Source: Peromyscus leucopus (lineage: Eukaryota > Chordata > Mammalia > Rodentia > Cricetidae). Taken from it: a stretch of DNA of 64,000 nucleotides. A model generated the notes under the pieces. That model had not been told where the DNA came from and did not search any database. It saw only the letters and a list, made by a program, of their open reading frames with translations. Position numbers and translations under genes: made by a program. This document shows positions 35,403 to 45,720 of this stretch, piece after piece (the stretch's first letter is position 1; each line of letters begins with the position of its first letter). The DNA is taken from the NCBI RefSeq assembly GCF_004664715.2, contig NC_051085.1:23582551-23646550 (forward strand), in the 5' to 3' direction.

Positions 35403-36010
35403 TGGATCCAGGGTCTCACAATAATGGGGGACAGACCACCAAAGTCTATTAAACCAGAAGCAAACTTTATTCCAAAAAAATAAAAAATTGAAACAATTAA
35501 GAACACTGCAGGGCACAAAAGCTTATCAGCCAGCTGAGACCACAGTCAATGCTGGAATTCTGAGGCTGTGGCCATGCAGGCAGGTACTGGCCCCCTTTTA
35601 TAGTATCAGGCATGGGCTGCATGCTAAGAGTCACATAGAAACATCAGGCATGGGATGCATGCTAGAAATCACGTAGAAACAACTATTAAAAGTTAATTTT
35701 GTAGGGGTTGGGGATTTATCTCAGTGGTAGAGCGTTTTCCTAGCAAGTGCAAGGCCCTGGGTTGGGTCCTCAGCTATGGGGGGGGGGAGGGGATAATTAA
35801 TTAATTAAAAAAAAAGTTAACTTTGGCCAAGTCAGTTGTTGGCTATAAGGGGTAAGGGGGTTAAAAGTTAACCCCTGGCTGTTGACAGAGGAGCTGTCTG
35901 TAAAGCAGACAGCCATTGTTAGCAGTTAACCTTTAGAGCTGATGATTGTCAGTTTTTAATCTCTTAAGCTTATAATTTTATATGTCTACGTTCCTGGACC
36001 CTTCACTGCA
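35403..36010 (-). mobile_element. LTR-like repeat with an ID SINE inside
   Basis: 'ggatccagggtctcacaataatgggggacagacc', 'gcaaactttattcc' (antisense poly(A) signal) and a tandem 'catcaggcatgggctgcatgctaagagtcac' motif look like an antisense LTR. An ID element interrupts it at 35705-35780, with 'aaaagttaa.ttt' on both sides. Confidence 0.5.
35705..35780 (+). mobile_element. ID SINE
   Basis: 'ggggttggggatttatctcagtggtagagcgttttcctagcaagtgcaaggccctgggtt' is a good ID (BC1-related) copy. Confidence 0.9.
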
Positions 36011-36244
36011 TGTAACACTTTTTTTTAAACTTTCTATTTATGTTTTGTGTCTTTTATTTCATCTCGATCCCATTCATCTCCCCATTCCTTAGTATCCACC
36101 TTCTGCCCTTGCAACCTCCCCCCTGCAAAAATAAAATAAAATTTAAGAGAAAATTCTTTTAAAAAGAGGGAAAAGAAATAAGGTAGACAAATTTTGTCCC
36201 CAAAGCCGTAGTGTGACATAGTGAGTTATACAATGTATCCTTTT

Positions 36245-37110
36245 GTGTCCAGATACCTTTATTTGCAAGTGTTCATTGCCAAGAGTCATTGGTCTGGCTC
36301 AAAGCCTCTGGTTTCTGCTACACCATTGATAGTGGGCCCTCATTGGGGATCCTCTTGAATATTCTGTTGTTGCCCTGTGGAGATCCTGCAGCTTTGGGTC
36401 TGCAGGATATGCCTCCCTTCGTGTGCTCCAGCAGGTCATAGATGGGGTGAATGTTGAAGTGGGCCAACTCATAACTTTGGTTCTGGGCCTGGGTAGTTGC
36501 AGGGTTGGTGAACCTGCCACCCCACCTCACCCCACCCCCAGCCCTCACCACCAGGGTGAACTGCCCGCATGGCCCTGGCTAGTTCACCCGAGGCAGCAAT
36601 GAGCTAGAGGCGGGGCCTGTTTTCCTGCTTTCACATCCTCAGGGACGCTCACCCACACCTACACCATCAGGACCAGCTCTACTGTGCTGCCTAGGCGAGG
36701 TGCAGGGCCTGCTCTCCTCTGCGGCTGGTGAAGAGCCGGACCAGTTCTCCCTAGTGTTGCAGCCAGGGAGGGGTGGGCCGACTCTGTACGGCCCTATCCT
36801 CTCTGCCTTCGATAGCAACGGGACTCATGGACATCAACACAGACCACAGCTGCAACAGGGCCTGAACCCAGACATGGGCCCTGGCAGCAGCCCGGATCCA
36901 GACATCACCATGGTCCTGGGTGGCAATCAAGCCTTAGTCTGATCCTCACTGCTTTCACCCCTTCAGATATGCCTCTGTCCACAGGGCACGAACCATTCTG
37001 TCTCTCTCTCGTACCACTCCACACATTTGCTCACCATAATAGTGCCTGGCTGCCCGGCACCACAGGGGGCGGGGTGGCTGTGTTTTCTCCTCAGCACCCG
37101 AGGCAAACTT
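36245..37110. mobile_element. GC-richer repeat-like block, probably rodent L1-associated
   Basis: Phrases such as 'cagacatgggccctggcagcagcccgg', 'cctgggtggcaatcaagcc' and 'cagggcacgaaccattctgtctctctc' recall a widespread rodent repeat. The family is unconfirmed. The 80-codon frame at 36700-36942 has no coding support. Confidence 0.4.
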
Positions 37111-37647
37111 GCCCCAAGCACGGAGATTATTCTTTAGAGAATTATTAAAAGAAACGAGACTAATATGAAAACTTGAATTGAAAGAAACATTTTGTTAGGA
37201 TGTTTTTCTTATGGCAAAAGTAATTCATTTTTATTGACGAGAATATATTATTATACAAATAAAAAGCATTCTTAATTTATCTCTTTAGAACCCACCGTGT
37301 AATATATCCTCATGAATCCTTATATACTTTTTTTTTTTTAACATGGCATCACACTAAGCTTAATATCTTGCAATCTCGTCAACATAGGCTTTTACCACAG
37401 TTCAGTGACTAAGAGCTCAGGCTTCTGGAGGTTACTCATGTTTGGGGTTAGGATCTGGCAGCACTAACTGGAACGACATTCTGAAAAGTTACATTGTCTC
37501 ACTATTCATGCGAACCGAAACTTTAAACCGAGAGCTGAGGGCATTGGAGTTGCCATCAGATAAGATCAAAGTCTGTGACAAAGACTAAGGATTAACCCTG
37601 AAAGGGAAACACAGAGAACTCATAGAAAGGGCTTAAGAACAAGAAGA

Positions 37648-37810
37648 AGCTGGACAGTGGTGGCGCATGCCTTTAATCCCAGCACTCCAGAGGCAGAGGC
37701 AGGTGCATCTCTGTGAGTTCAAGGCCAGCCTGGGCTACAGAATGAGTTCCAGGAAAGGCGCAAAGCTACACAGAGAAACCTTGTCTGTGGGGGGGGGGGA
37801 GGGGCGGGGA
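37648..37810 (+). mobile_element. B1 SINE with G-rich end
   Basis: 'agctggacagtggtggcgcatgcctttaatccc ... aaaggcgcaaagctacacagagaaacc', followed by a G-run at 37789-37799 and GA-rich sequence. Confidence 0.9.
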
Positions 37811-38099
37811 GAACAAGAAGAAAACAATAGTAGGCACAATAAGGACAGAGGGAATAATTAAAACAAAGCAAAAAAGAAAGAAAGAAAGAAAAAAGAAAAA
37901 AAATTTCCAAATGCTGCCAGTAAGTCTCAGGCTATCCTCATTTCTCTGAGAAAAGAACCAAGAATTGATCATTGAATTTGGCTGCAAGGAGTATAGATGA
38001 AGTAATAGTTTGGAAAAAGAATGGGTTGAGAATGGGAGGGGAGTGAGAAATTAGAGAGAGGTGGCAGGGGTGATTTTTTTAAAAAGAAGATTTCCTATT

Positions 38100-38345
38100 G
38101 TGGGCTCTGGCAACAGACTCCGTTGGTAAAGCATTCGCTGTGCAAGGGCAAGGGCTTGAGTTTGGATTCCCAGAGCCTGCGTCAAATCTGGGCACAGTGG
38201 GAAATCTGGGCACAGTGGGAGGTGCCTAAACCCCCAGTGGTGGAGGGTGCTGACAAGAGAGAGCCAGGGGTTCACTGGACAGCCAGTCTAGCTAAACAGG
38301 TTCAGACTCAGTGAGAGACCTTGTCTCCAAAAAAAAGAAAAAAGA
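38100..38345 (+). mobile_element. B4-type SINE
   Basis: A B3-like head ('gttggtaaagcattcgctgtgcaag') is followed by a B1-like end ('cagtctagctaaacaggttcagactcagtgagagacc'). A short tandem 'aatctgggcacagtggga' lies at about 38185-38220. Confidence 0.65.
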
Positions 38346-39904
38346 AAAAGGGTAAGAGTGATAGAGGAGGACTTATATCTGCCTCCATATCTGCCTGCAC
38401 TGGATGGCTACAGTACCTCACCACATACCTATTGAAAAACAAAAGAAAAAATTCCTGCAAATACAGAAAGTGCTTGGGATAAGGGTTTGTGGGGAAAGTA
38501 AACTCAGAAAAAAAAATGCCCTTTATTTTTTGAATGTGAGAGAAGGTGTAGTATGTTTGCAAGTGGTCCCGATCCAACTGAGGGAAGAAAACGGAAGCCG
38601 CAGAAGACAATGGGGGGAATTTCTGAAGTGGTATTCCTAAGTGGGCAGGAAAGGACAAGATCTAGCGTGCGGCTGGGAAATGAGCCTTGATGTGAACACG
38701 GACTGTGTTTGGCAACAGTCAGGAAGCCAAGTGTATGCGTCACCGTTGTGGAGGGCGTTTGTTCCCTTCTGATGGCTTCAGTCCTCCGTGTCTTTGTTCC
38801 CGTCAGTTACACAGGAAGGGTCAGAGTCCCAGGTGTTCTCCTCGTAAAGTTCTATATCCCCTGACCTTTGGCCTCCCGTCCTCACTCCTAAATTCTTCCA
38901 TGATGTCATTGGGAATGTAATGTATACTGCAACTCTGTCAATGAAACTTACTTACCTATAACCTCACAACTCTGAATGCAGTTATAAAAATGAATTACTT
39001 GATTTCTAATAAGGTTTTATGTATTTTTTCCATAGATTAGTTTACTATGCTTTTTTATTAATTACTTGCATGTTAGTTGCTTAGTTTTTTTTTTTTTTGT
39101 TTGTTTGTTTGTTTGGTTTTTTTTTGTGTGTGTGTATGTGTATTTTAAGTTTTACTTTTGGTATTTTGAGATAAAATCATTCAATTTAACACAGGCTAGC
39201 CTTGAAGTCATCATGTAGCTCAGGCTAGCCCTAAATTCACAATGATCCTCCTGCTTCTTCTAAATTCACAATGATCCTCTCCTTCTCCCTTCCCGGATTT
39301 CATCTCTAGTTTAGGCTAATCTCCATTTCAAAATCCTCCTTGCCTAGCCTCCAGAGAGTAGGAGAATCTACATTCACACTACACCTAGCTCCTTTAATAC
39401 AATTTTTACTGCAGCGTTTCAATTTGTTCTACTTCCTTTCTATGATACAATTATTAATCTTATGTCTCATGTATGTTGCAAATATATTTACCCAAATGGC
39501 CATTTATCTTTCAGACGATATAATTTTTTTGGCATTGATAGATACTTTTTTAAAAATGTTACTTTAAATCAGTAGGTAATTTATTTTATGCAATCTATTA
39601 GAAAACACTTAGCTTCTCTTAGGATCAGATGCCCCAGGATGCTCTGGAGGAAGGATATGGATGCCAGTTGGTCTGGGCCCCTCATCCTTGGCAGCTGCTT
39701 AAGTCCTTGGCAGTTTGCCAGGGAATAGCTCTAGTTAGAACACTGCTATTAATTGGTATCTGAAGTTATAACAGGGGTCGGGGGAGAACTACTCATTTGA
39801 AGTCCTGTAAAAGGAAAACCTACAAAAAAAAAAAAAAAGCTTAAAATGATATCAAGGTATGATATCAAGACAATATCTATTTTCTAACTGTAAAATCTAC
39901 CCAT
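38346..39904. other. Intergenic; T/TTTG tract at 39084-39140
   Basis: A simple TTTG/TG tract lies near 39084-39140. A B1-like antisense scrap with the repeated phrase 'aaattcacaatgatcct' (39233-39276) follows. No gene is seen. Confidence 0.4.
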
Positions 39905-40130
39905 CTATTCATTCAAGCAATTAGTGTTTTGCTATCGCCTACTGTGTGCCAGATGCTACGCTGGATTAGAGTAAAGAAGGCCACATGCCACATGCAGGGA
40001 ATTTGCATTCTAATGGCAGGAAGCACGGGGAGCATCCAGAAAGCATCTGTCAGACAAGGGATACAAACTGCATGGAATCATGGAATAATTTAGCAGTGTA
40101 TGAGCAGATGAACGATGGCATTGGGACAAG
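39905..40130 (+). mobile_element. Ancient mammalian interspersed repeat
   Basis: 'ttcattcaagcaattagtgttttgctatcgcctactgtgtgccagatgctacgctgg ... gggaatttgcattctaatgg' fits an old mammal-wide repeat motif; the family is not certain. Confidence 0.45.
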
Positions 40131-40429
40131 AATCGAAAACTCGAGCAAGTATGCCAGAACTTAAACGTGGCGAAGATGGAGGAAGAAAACTGTAGGGAAA
40201 GGACTGTTAGTTGGGGAGAATGGAGGCACCTGGTAGATGAGCATGGATAACAGGAATTCTTGGCAATAGTCGCTTCCCTCAACCACTCTGGCATCTACGT
40301 CTCATCCTGTCTTTATTACTGTAGCTCAGTCTCTGATATCCTTTGTGTACCATATCTTTTTTTCCCCTAAAATTATTTTTTTGATCTGTTCATATTTGCT
40401 GCTTTCAATTTCTTTATTACCATTCTTTC

Positions 40430-40910
40430 TTAAAGCAGCTGCAATCCAGCCTCGAGAAGGCTCAAGCCTAAACTTGCTTTCTATCATCTTTCCCAGTGAC
40501 CTTTGCTCCATTCCCTGCCCTCATCTTGTCTTATTAGCAGCTTTTAAAGTTGATCAAACCCTCCTACTTGAAACACTCTGTTTTGCATCTAGGACACTAT
40601 TGATTCTCTTCCTGTGTCTCAATATTTATTTATATGTCTTGTTTATTTATTTCTGCATTTAACCATCTCTCATTTCTATGATTTTTGAAAATGGCCCCAT
40701 TTTTGAAAATGGCTTCAATGGCCCCAGCTTAGTCCTTGGAAATGTTTTGTTCTGTACTTTTTCTTCTGGTGATCTCTTCAGATTTCTTGGATGTTAAGTC
40801 CTGTACACTGAAGATTCTAAAACTTACATCTCCAGCCAGGACTACTTTTTGAAACTCAGATATCCAGTTACCAATGATGTGTCATTTAAATGTCAGATTG
40901 ACCTGGCAGA
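40430..40910 (+). mobile_element. L2 LINE fossil (reverse transcriptase region)
   Basis: Sense fragments correspond to L2 ORF2: 'gcttttaaagttgatcaaaccctcctacttgaaac' (the F-D-x-V-D-H region) and 'ccagcttagtccttgg ... aaaacttacatctccagcc' (around the YADDSQ box). Frames are destroyed. Confidence 0.55.
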
Positions 40911-41154
40911 CCATAATATTTGTTATTTTGAGGTTGCCTTTCCAGTAATGTGATTATATTTACTCTATTCTGGTGAGGTCAGGTTCAGCTATGAGATTTA
41001 CTTTGGTCTACAACATGTGGATGCAGCTGGCATAATAAATTTCTGAGATGTATCTTAGTCCAGTTTCAGTTGCAATAACAATGATCAAGGCTGAGTTTCT
41101 CATAAACAAAGAGATTATTACTTAGTTCAAAAGTCTGGAGGTACAAAAGCATGG

Positions 41155-41312
41155 CACTAAGAACTGGGTGTGTGGTGGTAAATGCCTATATTCCTAAGAC
41201 CCAGGGGGCTGAGGTAGGAAGGTTATGACTGACATGTGTTTGAGACTAGCTTGACTTGCCTAGCAAGTACCAGGCCAGCAAGAGCTATATAGTGAGATCT
41301 TGAAAAACAAAA
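41155..41312 (+). mobile_element. Diverged B1-like SINE
   Basis: 'ctgggtgtgtggtggtaaatgcctatattcctaagacccaggggg ... aagagctatatagtgagatcttg' is an old B1 form. Confidence 0.55.
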
Positions 41313-42119
41313 ACTAAAGTAAGGCAAGCAGAAAGGAAGGAAGGTGAGGGGAATCTCTGCAGGTCCAGGCAGGGAAGAAAATCTGAGAAGAGATGAGGAT
41401 GAAAACCCATTTCATATTGACTTCATCAACTTGGATCAGACTTCGGGAGTCTAATGCCAGGTGGTTCGTTGTCAGCATATTTAAAACACAGTGCAATTTG
41501 GGAAAAGGCTTCCAGGCAATAATCATTCCAATTTCAGGTGCACAACAAAGCTTAAGGTATGACACCGAGACTCCTTCGCAAAGTATGTGTGACTATGAGG
41601 ATGGGTTCTATAGCTATTAGGCCTAGCATCTAGTGTGGTCTCTGACTGAGATAGCATGAAGGTCAGCAAGCTATAAGGAACATGTGACATTTCCCCCAAG
41701 GACGGGTAATGGTCCAGAGAGGGAAGAGTCCAGAAATTTGGGTGAGTTCTGACTCTATAGCAAAAGGTAGATGAGGACTGCCTCCACAGATAGCAAAAAG
41801 TCATCAGGTCATTAGCAAAATCCACTTCCAGCCATCTTGGTAGGAAAATGGGTATTTTATCCCCTCCACTGAGAAGAAGCTCTTGTGTGTTTAACATTCC
41901 TGGTTTCTTTAGTGATCTGTGGGTGCAAGGACCTTTGTGCCCCCAGCAGGAAGAAAGAGAAAAAAAAATGCAAAAGGAAGAGCAAGGCAGCACCAGGAAT
42001 GGCAGCACCAGCATCACTTAGCTCTGGAGAGGGCTTCATAGCAGACAGTATCACAATGTGGGAATATGTGCGAGTGATCGTATGGAGAAGCAGGAAGAGA
42101 GCTTTACAGGCTAGGCTTG

Positions 42120-42175
<56 letters not shown>

Positions 42176-42411
42176 CTTGGGTACAAATCAGATCCCTAGA
42201 GAAATAAATCAGCATCTTCTGAGGGTGATAACTCTACAGTGACCCAATTATACCCATCTTTTAAAGGTTCCACTACTTCTCAACACTGACTTTCTGAAGA
42301 TCAAGCTTCTATCCCATGATTGTGGAACACTGAAACGATATACAAACCATAGCAATACCTTAGTAGCCATTACCTGGTTCACTGTCCTCATTCTTTGTTT
42401 TATATAAATAC
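41313..42411. other. Intergenic; (CA)n at 42124-42171
   Basis: A pure CA microsatellite lies at 42124-42171. The open frames in this stretch show no family resemblance. Confidence 0.5.
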
Positions 42412-42815
42412 CGTTCTAGTTAGGGTTACTATTGCTGTCATGAAACACCATGAACAAAGTAACTTGGGGAGAAAAAGGTTTATTTGGCTTACCCTTGCAC
42501 AGCACTGTTCATCATTGAAGGAAGTCAGGACAGGAACTGAAATAGGGAAAGAACCTAGAGGCAGTAGCTGATGCAGAGGCCATGGAGGGGAGCTGCTTAC
42601 TAGCTTGATCCTCATGGCTTGCTCGGCCCACCTTCTTATAGAACCCAGGACCAGCAGCCCAGGGATGGCACCACCCACCACGGGCTGAGCCCTCCCTCAC
42701 TGATCACTAAATGAGAAAATGCCTTACAGCTGGGTCTCATTGAGGCATTTCCTCAACTGAGGCTCCTTCCTCTGATGACTCTAACTTGTGTCAAGTTGAC
42801 ACACAAAACCAGGCA
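42412..42815 (+). mobile_element. Rodent 'ttgctgtgaagagacaccatgacc' repeat, copy 1
   Basis: 'ttagggttactattgctgtcatgaaacaccatgaac ... ggtttatttggcttac ... tttcctcaactgaggctcc...aagttgacac' is a diverged copy of the repeat family found at 51890, 55573, 56235, 58752 and 60665. I recognise the family as abundant in rodents but do not name it. Confidence 0.65.
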
Positions 42816-43342
42816 GTTTTGAGATGGAGCAGTGAGAATGAATATACATACTAAATCAAATGCATAAAACTTAAATATATGTAACATATTACTAATTTTA
42901 AATATGTGGAAAGTGATATGCAATAGAAAAAAATAGAACAAGATAAAGAGGAAGGAGTTAGGTGGAGGTTGCAAGGTTAGTCAGTGTCGACCTTAGTGAG
43001 GAAGAAAACACTTTGGTAAGGAACTAAGAACTACAGAACTTTTGTCCTATAACCATTGTGTGCAAACCTCTACCCCAAGGCAACCCTCACCAACACAGAC
43101 AGGTCCCTAAATGCTTAATTCAAAATACCAGGCTCTGTTGTTTGTTACACCCAATATGAGGCAACTTGATATGAGGCTCCTGATCTTTACTTCTTTTAGC
43201 ATTTCCTAAAAAGGACTTCTATTTGTGAATGTGCATCTCTCATAACTCAGAATCGGTTTTGTTCCTCTGGGATCTGAAAGTCTTGCTTTTGTTCATCAGA
43301 TAGTTGTAAAATGTCTACTTATCCCTTTACACTGTGATAGCA

Positions 43343-43495
43343 TCAAGAGTGAAGATTGAAGCCCCTGCCCTTCCCAAAGCCAAAGTCAACTCAAAGGCTT
43401 TAAGTGTCAAGAGACCCCTGCTGAAAAAGTCTACAGGCACAAAAAGATCTTCAAAAAGATCACCTCCCTTCCCAGAGGCAGCACAAGTACCTATG
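43343..43495 (+). pseudogene. RPL23A-like processed pseudogene remnant
   Basis: The reading KIEAPALPKAKVNSKAL, then VKRPLLKK, SPPF and EAAQV follows the N-terminal basic region of ribosomal protein L23a (EAPAPPKAEAKAKAL... in the functional protein). The segment after SPPF skips about eight codons and then matches 'aggcagc-caagta'. Only about the first third is left, without introns, so it is a truncated retrocopy. The surrounding sequence gives no poly(A) or target duplication. Confidence 0.65.
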
Positions 43496-43599
43496 TACAC
43501 ACATGGAAAAGTACACACATACACACACGCATTATATATGGTAAGGAACTGAGAACGAAATAACTTTTGCCCTATAACCACTAATAATAATATAATATA

Positions 43600-44709
43600 A
43601 TAATATAACATAACATAATATATAATATATAAATTACATACACACAAAACACAAAAAAGCCGAGTGATATGAAGGTTTAATCACAGACACAGAAAACAAT
43701 AATACTTAAATGTGGCAAGGTTTAAATCTCTAATTCTGAATCCTGCCTCAACTTCTGAGGATCTGTGAAGCTACTATAATGATTATCCACCCAAGTGGCT
43801 AACTACAAAGTGAATGAAGTGTGTCTCAAACGTGTATGTACTTTTACCTAACGTGCTACTGTTTTGGGTGACAGCATAATTCACTTAAAATCATTACTGA
43901 ATTCAAAGTCACACTAAGTAATTATTAGTATTAAATCAACAAGCATCAATGTCACAACTATTATAATAAATGATTCTATGTAAAAATTCAGCATCAAAAG
44001 AGAAGTGTGGCCAGCACAGTACTAGGAGGTTTGAGGCAGGAAAATTCCCAAGTGAGGCCAGCCTCATCTACTCATTTCAAAACAAAAGTGTATAACAAAA
44101 CAAAAAACAAAAAACAAAAAAAAAAAAAAGAAAAAGAAAAAGAAAAAATGCTATGGATTCCAGAGTTAGTCATTTGAAATCTGTCATCATTAAGGTGGGT
44201 GACAAGAAAAAAAACTTTGAATCTATTTCTTTCTGTAGAGCTGCAATAAAAAAAAATCAGTCTTGGGTGGCTTTCACAATTAAAGAGAAACAGTGCATAT
44301 TTGGTGCTCGGCCATGTATTGTTAAAAAGCTGAGGTCAAATCACGCCTAAGAACTGGTACTTTTTCTTCGGGCATGACTGCTACCAAATGGGTTTTTTTT
44401 CTAAATTGTAGGGAAAACGAGAAAATGGTTGCAATGAAACAACCAGATCAGACATACCAAAGAGGGGGCAGAGAACTTCTCAAGTACTGTCTTTTCTTTG
44501 TGTGTGACGTATCTGTGATGGGAAAGACCCTTACTTTGATTTACATCCGTTAACAACAAAAAGTAAACAGATGTGAGGCTCAGTGTGGCCGTTTTTAGTT
44601 TCAGATCCTGAAATGACCGTGGCTGAACAAGTACACGGAAAACACTGAACACTGACTTGGCCCGACAAGGCTCTCTTCTACGTTTTACTCATCCAGTTAC
44701 ATCCTTAAA
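43600..44709. other. Intergenic, AT-rich, upstream of Hint3
   Basis: It contains (TAATA)n at 43583-43630, a weak SINE scrap at 44010-44090, an AAAAC/AAAAAG tract at 44095-44148 and an A-run at 44707-44730. The open frame at 44153-44350 has no recognisable similarity. Confidence 0.45.
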
Positions 44710-44739
44710 AAAAAAAAAAAAAAAAAAAATCAAACTTTT

Positions 44740-45720
44740 ACACTCTTTCTTGCATCATGGCAGCGCGACAGACTATCGAGAAGCAGCCACAGTGTCCTTC
44801 CGCACTTTCCGCCAAGGTTAGCGCACACTCCCAAACCCCGGCATTCCGCCCCGCAGGGGAGCTAGCAGAGAGCGCGGCGGTCGCGTGGCTGCTCTTCTGC
44901 GGCGGCGCCCTACGTCATCGCCGGCGCGACGCCCCGCTAGGGCGGGGCGGGGCCGGGCGAGAGGCGGGGCGGGTCCAGGGCGGGACGGGGCGGGGCGAGA
45001 GGCGGGGCGGGTCCAGGGCGGGACGGGGCGGGAGGCGGGCCGGGGCGAGTCCGAGGGCGGGGCCAGGGAGGGGCGGGAGCGGGGCGAGCCCCAAGAGGCG
45101 TCCTCGCTCGCCCTCTCATGGCCGCCCGTTTCCAGCCTTCGCGCCCTCGCTTGGCTCCCTCTCCCGGGGTCCGGCGCTGCGCGTGCGCCAACTTCCTGCC
45201 GCTAGGTCGGCCCCGCAGCGGGGGCGGCGACGACACCAGGGCCGGCGACACCAGGGCCGGCGGCGGCTGCGCACGCGATCTCCGCCTTCCCCAGCTCGGC
45301 TGGCCCTGAGGTCTCCCGCCCACCCGGCCGCCATGGCCGAGAAGGACTTCGCGGGGGAGCCGAGTCCTGCCTGCGTGGCGGCCTCCGCAGCGGCCCTGGA
45401 GGACCCGGACTCGCCTGGGACCCCGGACTCGCCTGGGACCCCGGAGTCCAGGGACTACGACAGCAGCTGCGTGTTCTGCCGCGTGGCGGCCGGCCAGGAA
45501 CCCGACACTGAACTCTTGCACTGCGAGGTGGGCGGCGACAGGCCGGGGTGGGTGGGGACCCGACCGCCCTGCCCTGCCCTGCCTTGCCCGCTGAACCCTG
45601 ACTCTGGGTGGACCCTGACGTCTCCCTGGGACCCCAGACGCCTGCCGCGGGCCCCTTGGCTGCCCTGTGGGCAGAGACGGTAGCCGTAGAGCCAGGCACC
45701 GTCGCCTCCCTCTGCACTTC
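44740..45720. promoter_or_regulatory. Hint3 CpG island and promoter
   Basis: The sequence is very GC- and CpG-rich and starts abruptly after the A-run. It holds many GGGCGG (Sp1-type) boxes in a tandem 38-bp repeat (44961-45033), a CRE-like TACGTCA (44911-44917), an NRF1-type TGCGCGTGCGC (45178-45188) followed by an ETS-like 'acttcctg', and a second NRF1-like TGCGCACGCGA (45269-45279). No TATA box is visible, as expected for a housekeeping gene. The transcription start probably lies between about 45100 and 45330. Confidence 0.85.
45333..45527 (+). CDS. Hint3: HINT3 exon 1
   Basis: The exon has 65 codons, phase 0 at the donor (gtgggc). It encodes [18 protein letters not shown], a tandem [12 protein letters not shown] (two exact 18-bp units, 45408-45425 and 45426-45443), then the start of the HIT domain ([14 protein letters not shown]). 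The N-terminal part differs strongly from human as I recall it, whereas the domain start is conserved. Confidence 0.95.

Noticed and set aside
36700..36942. 80-codon frame in GC-rich sequence
   Set aside because: It lies in a repeat-like block and has no recognisable domain.
41523..42199. Overlapping frames of 104-164 codons on both strands
   Set aside because: No similarity recognised; they run across a CA microsatellite and lack promoter or splice signals.
44153..44350. 65-codon frame upstream of the Hint3 island
   Set aside because: I could not match it to any protein; it is bounded by A-rich simple sequence and has no splice or promoter context.
44937..45717. Minus-strand frames of 171-194 codons in the Hint3 CpG island
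   Set aside because: They are GC-driven shadows of the promoter and exon 1; no divergent gene start or conserved peptide is visible.
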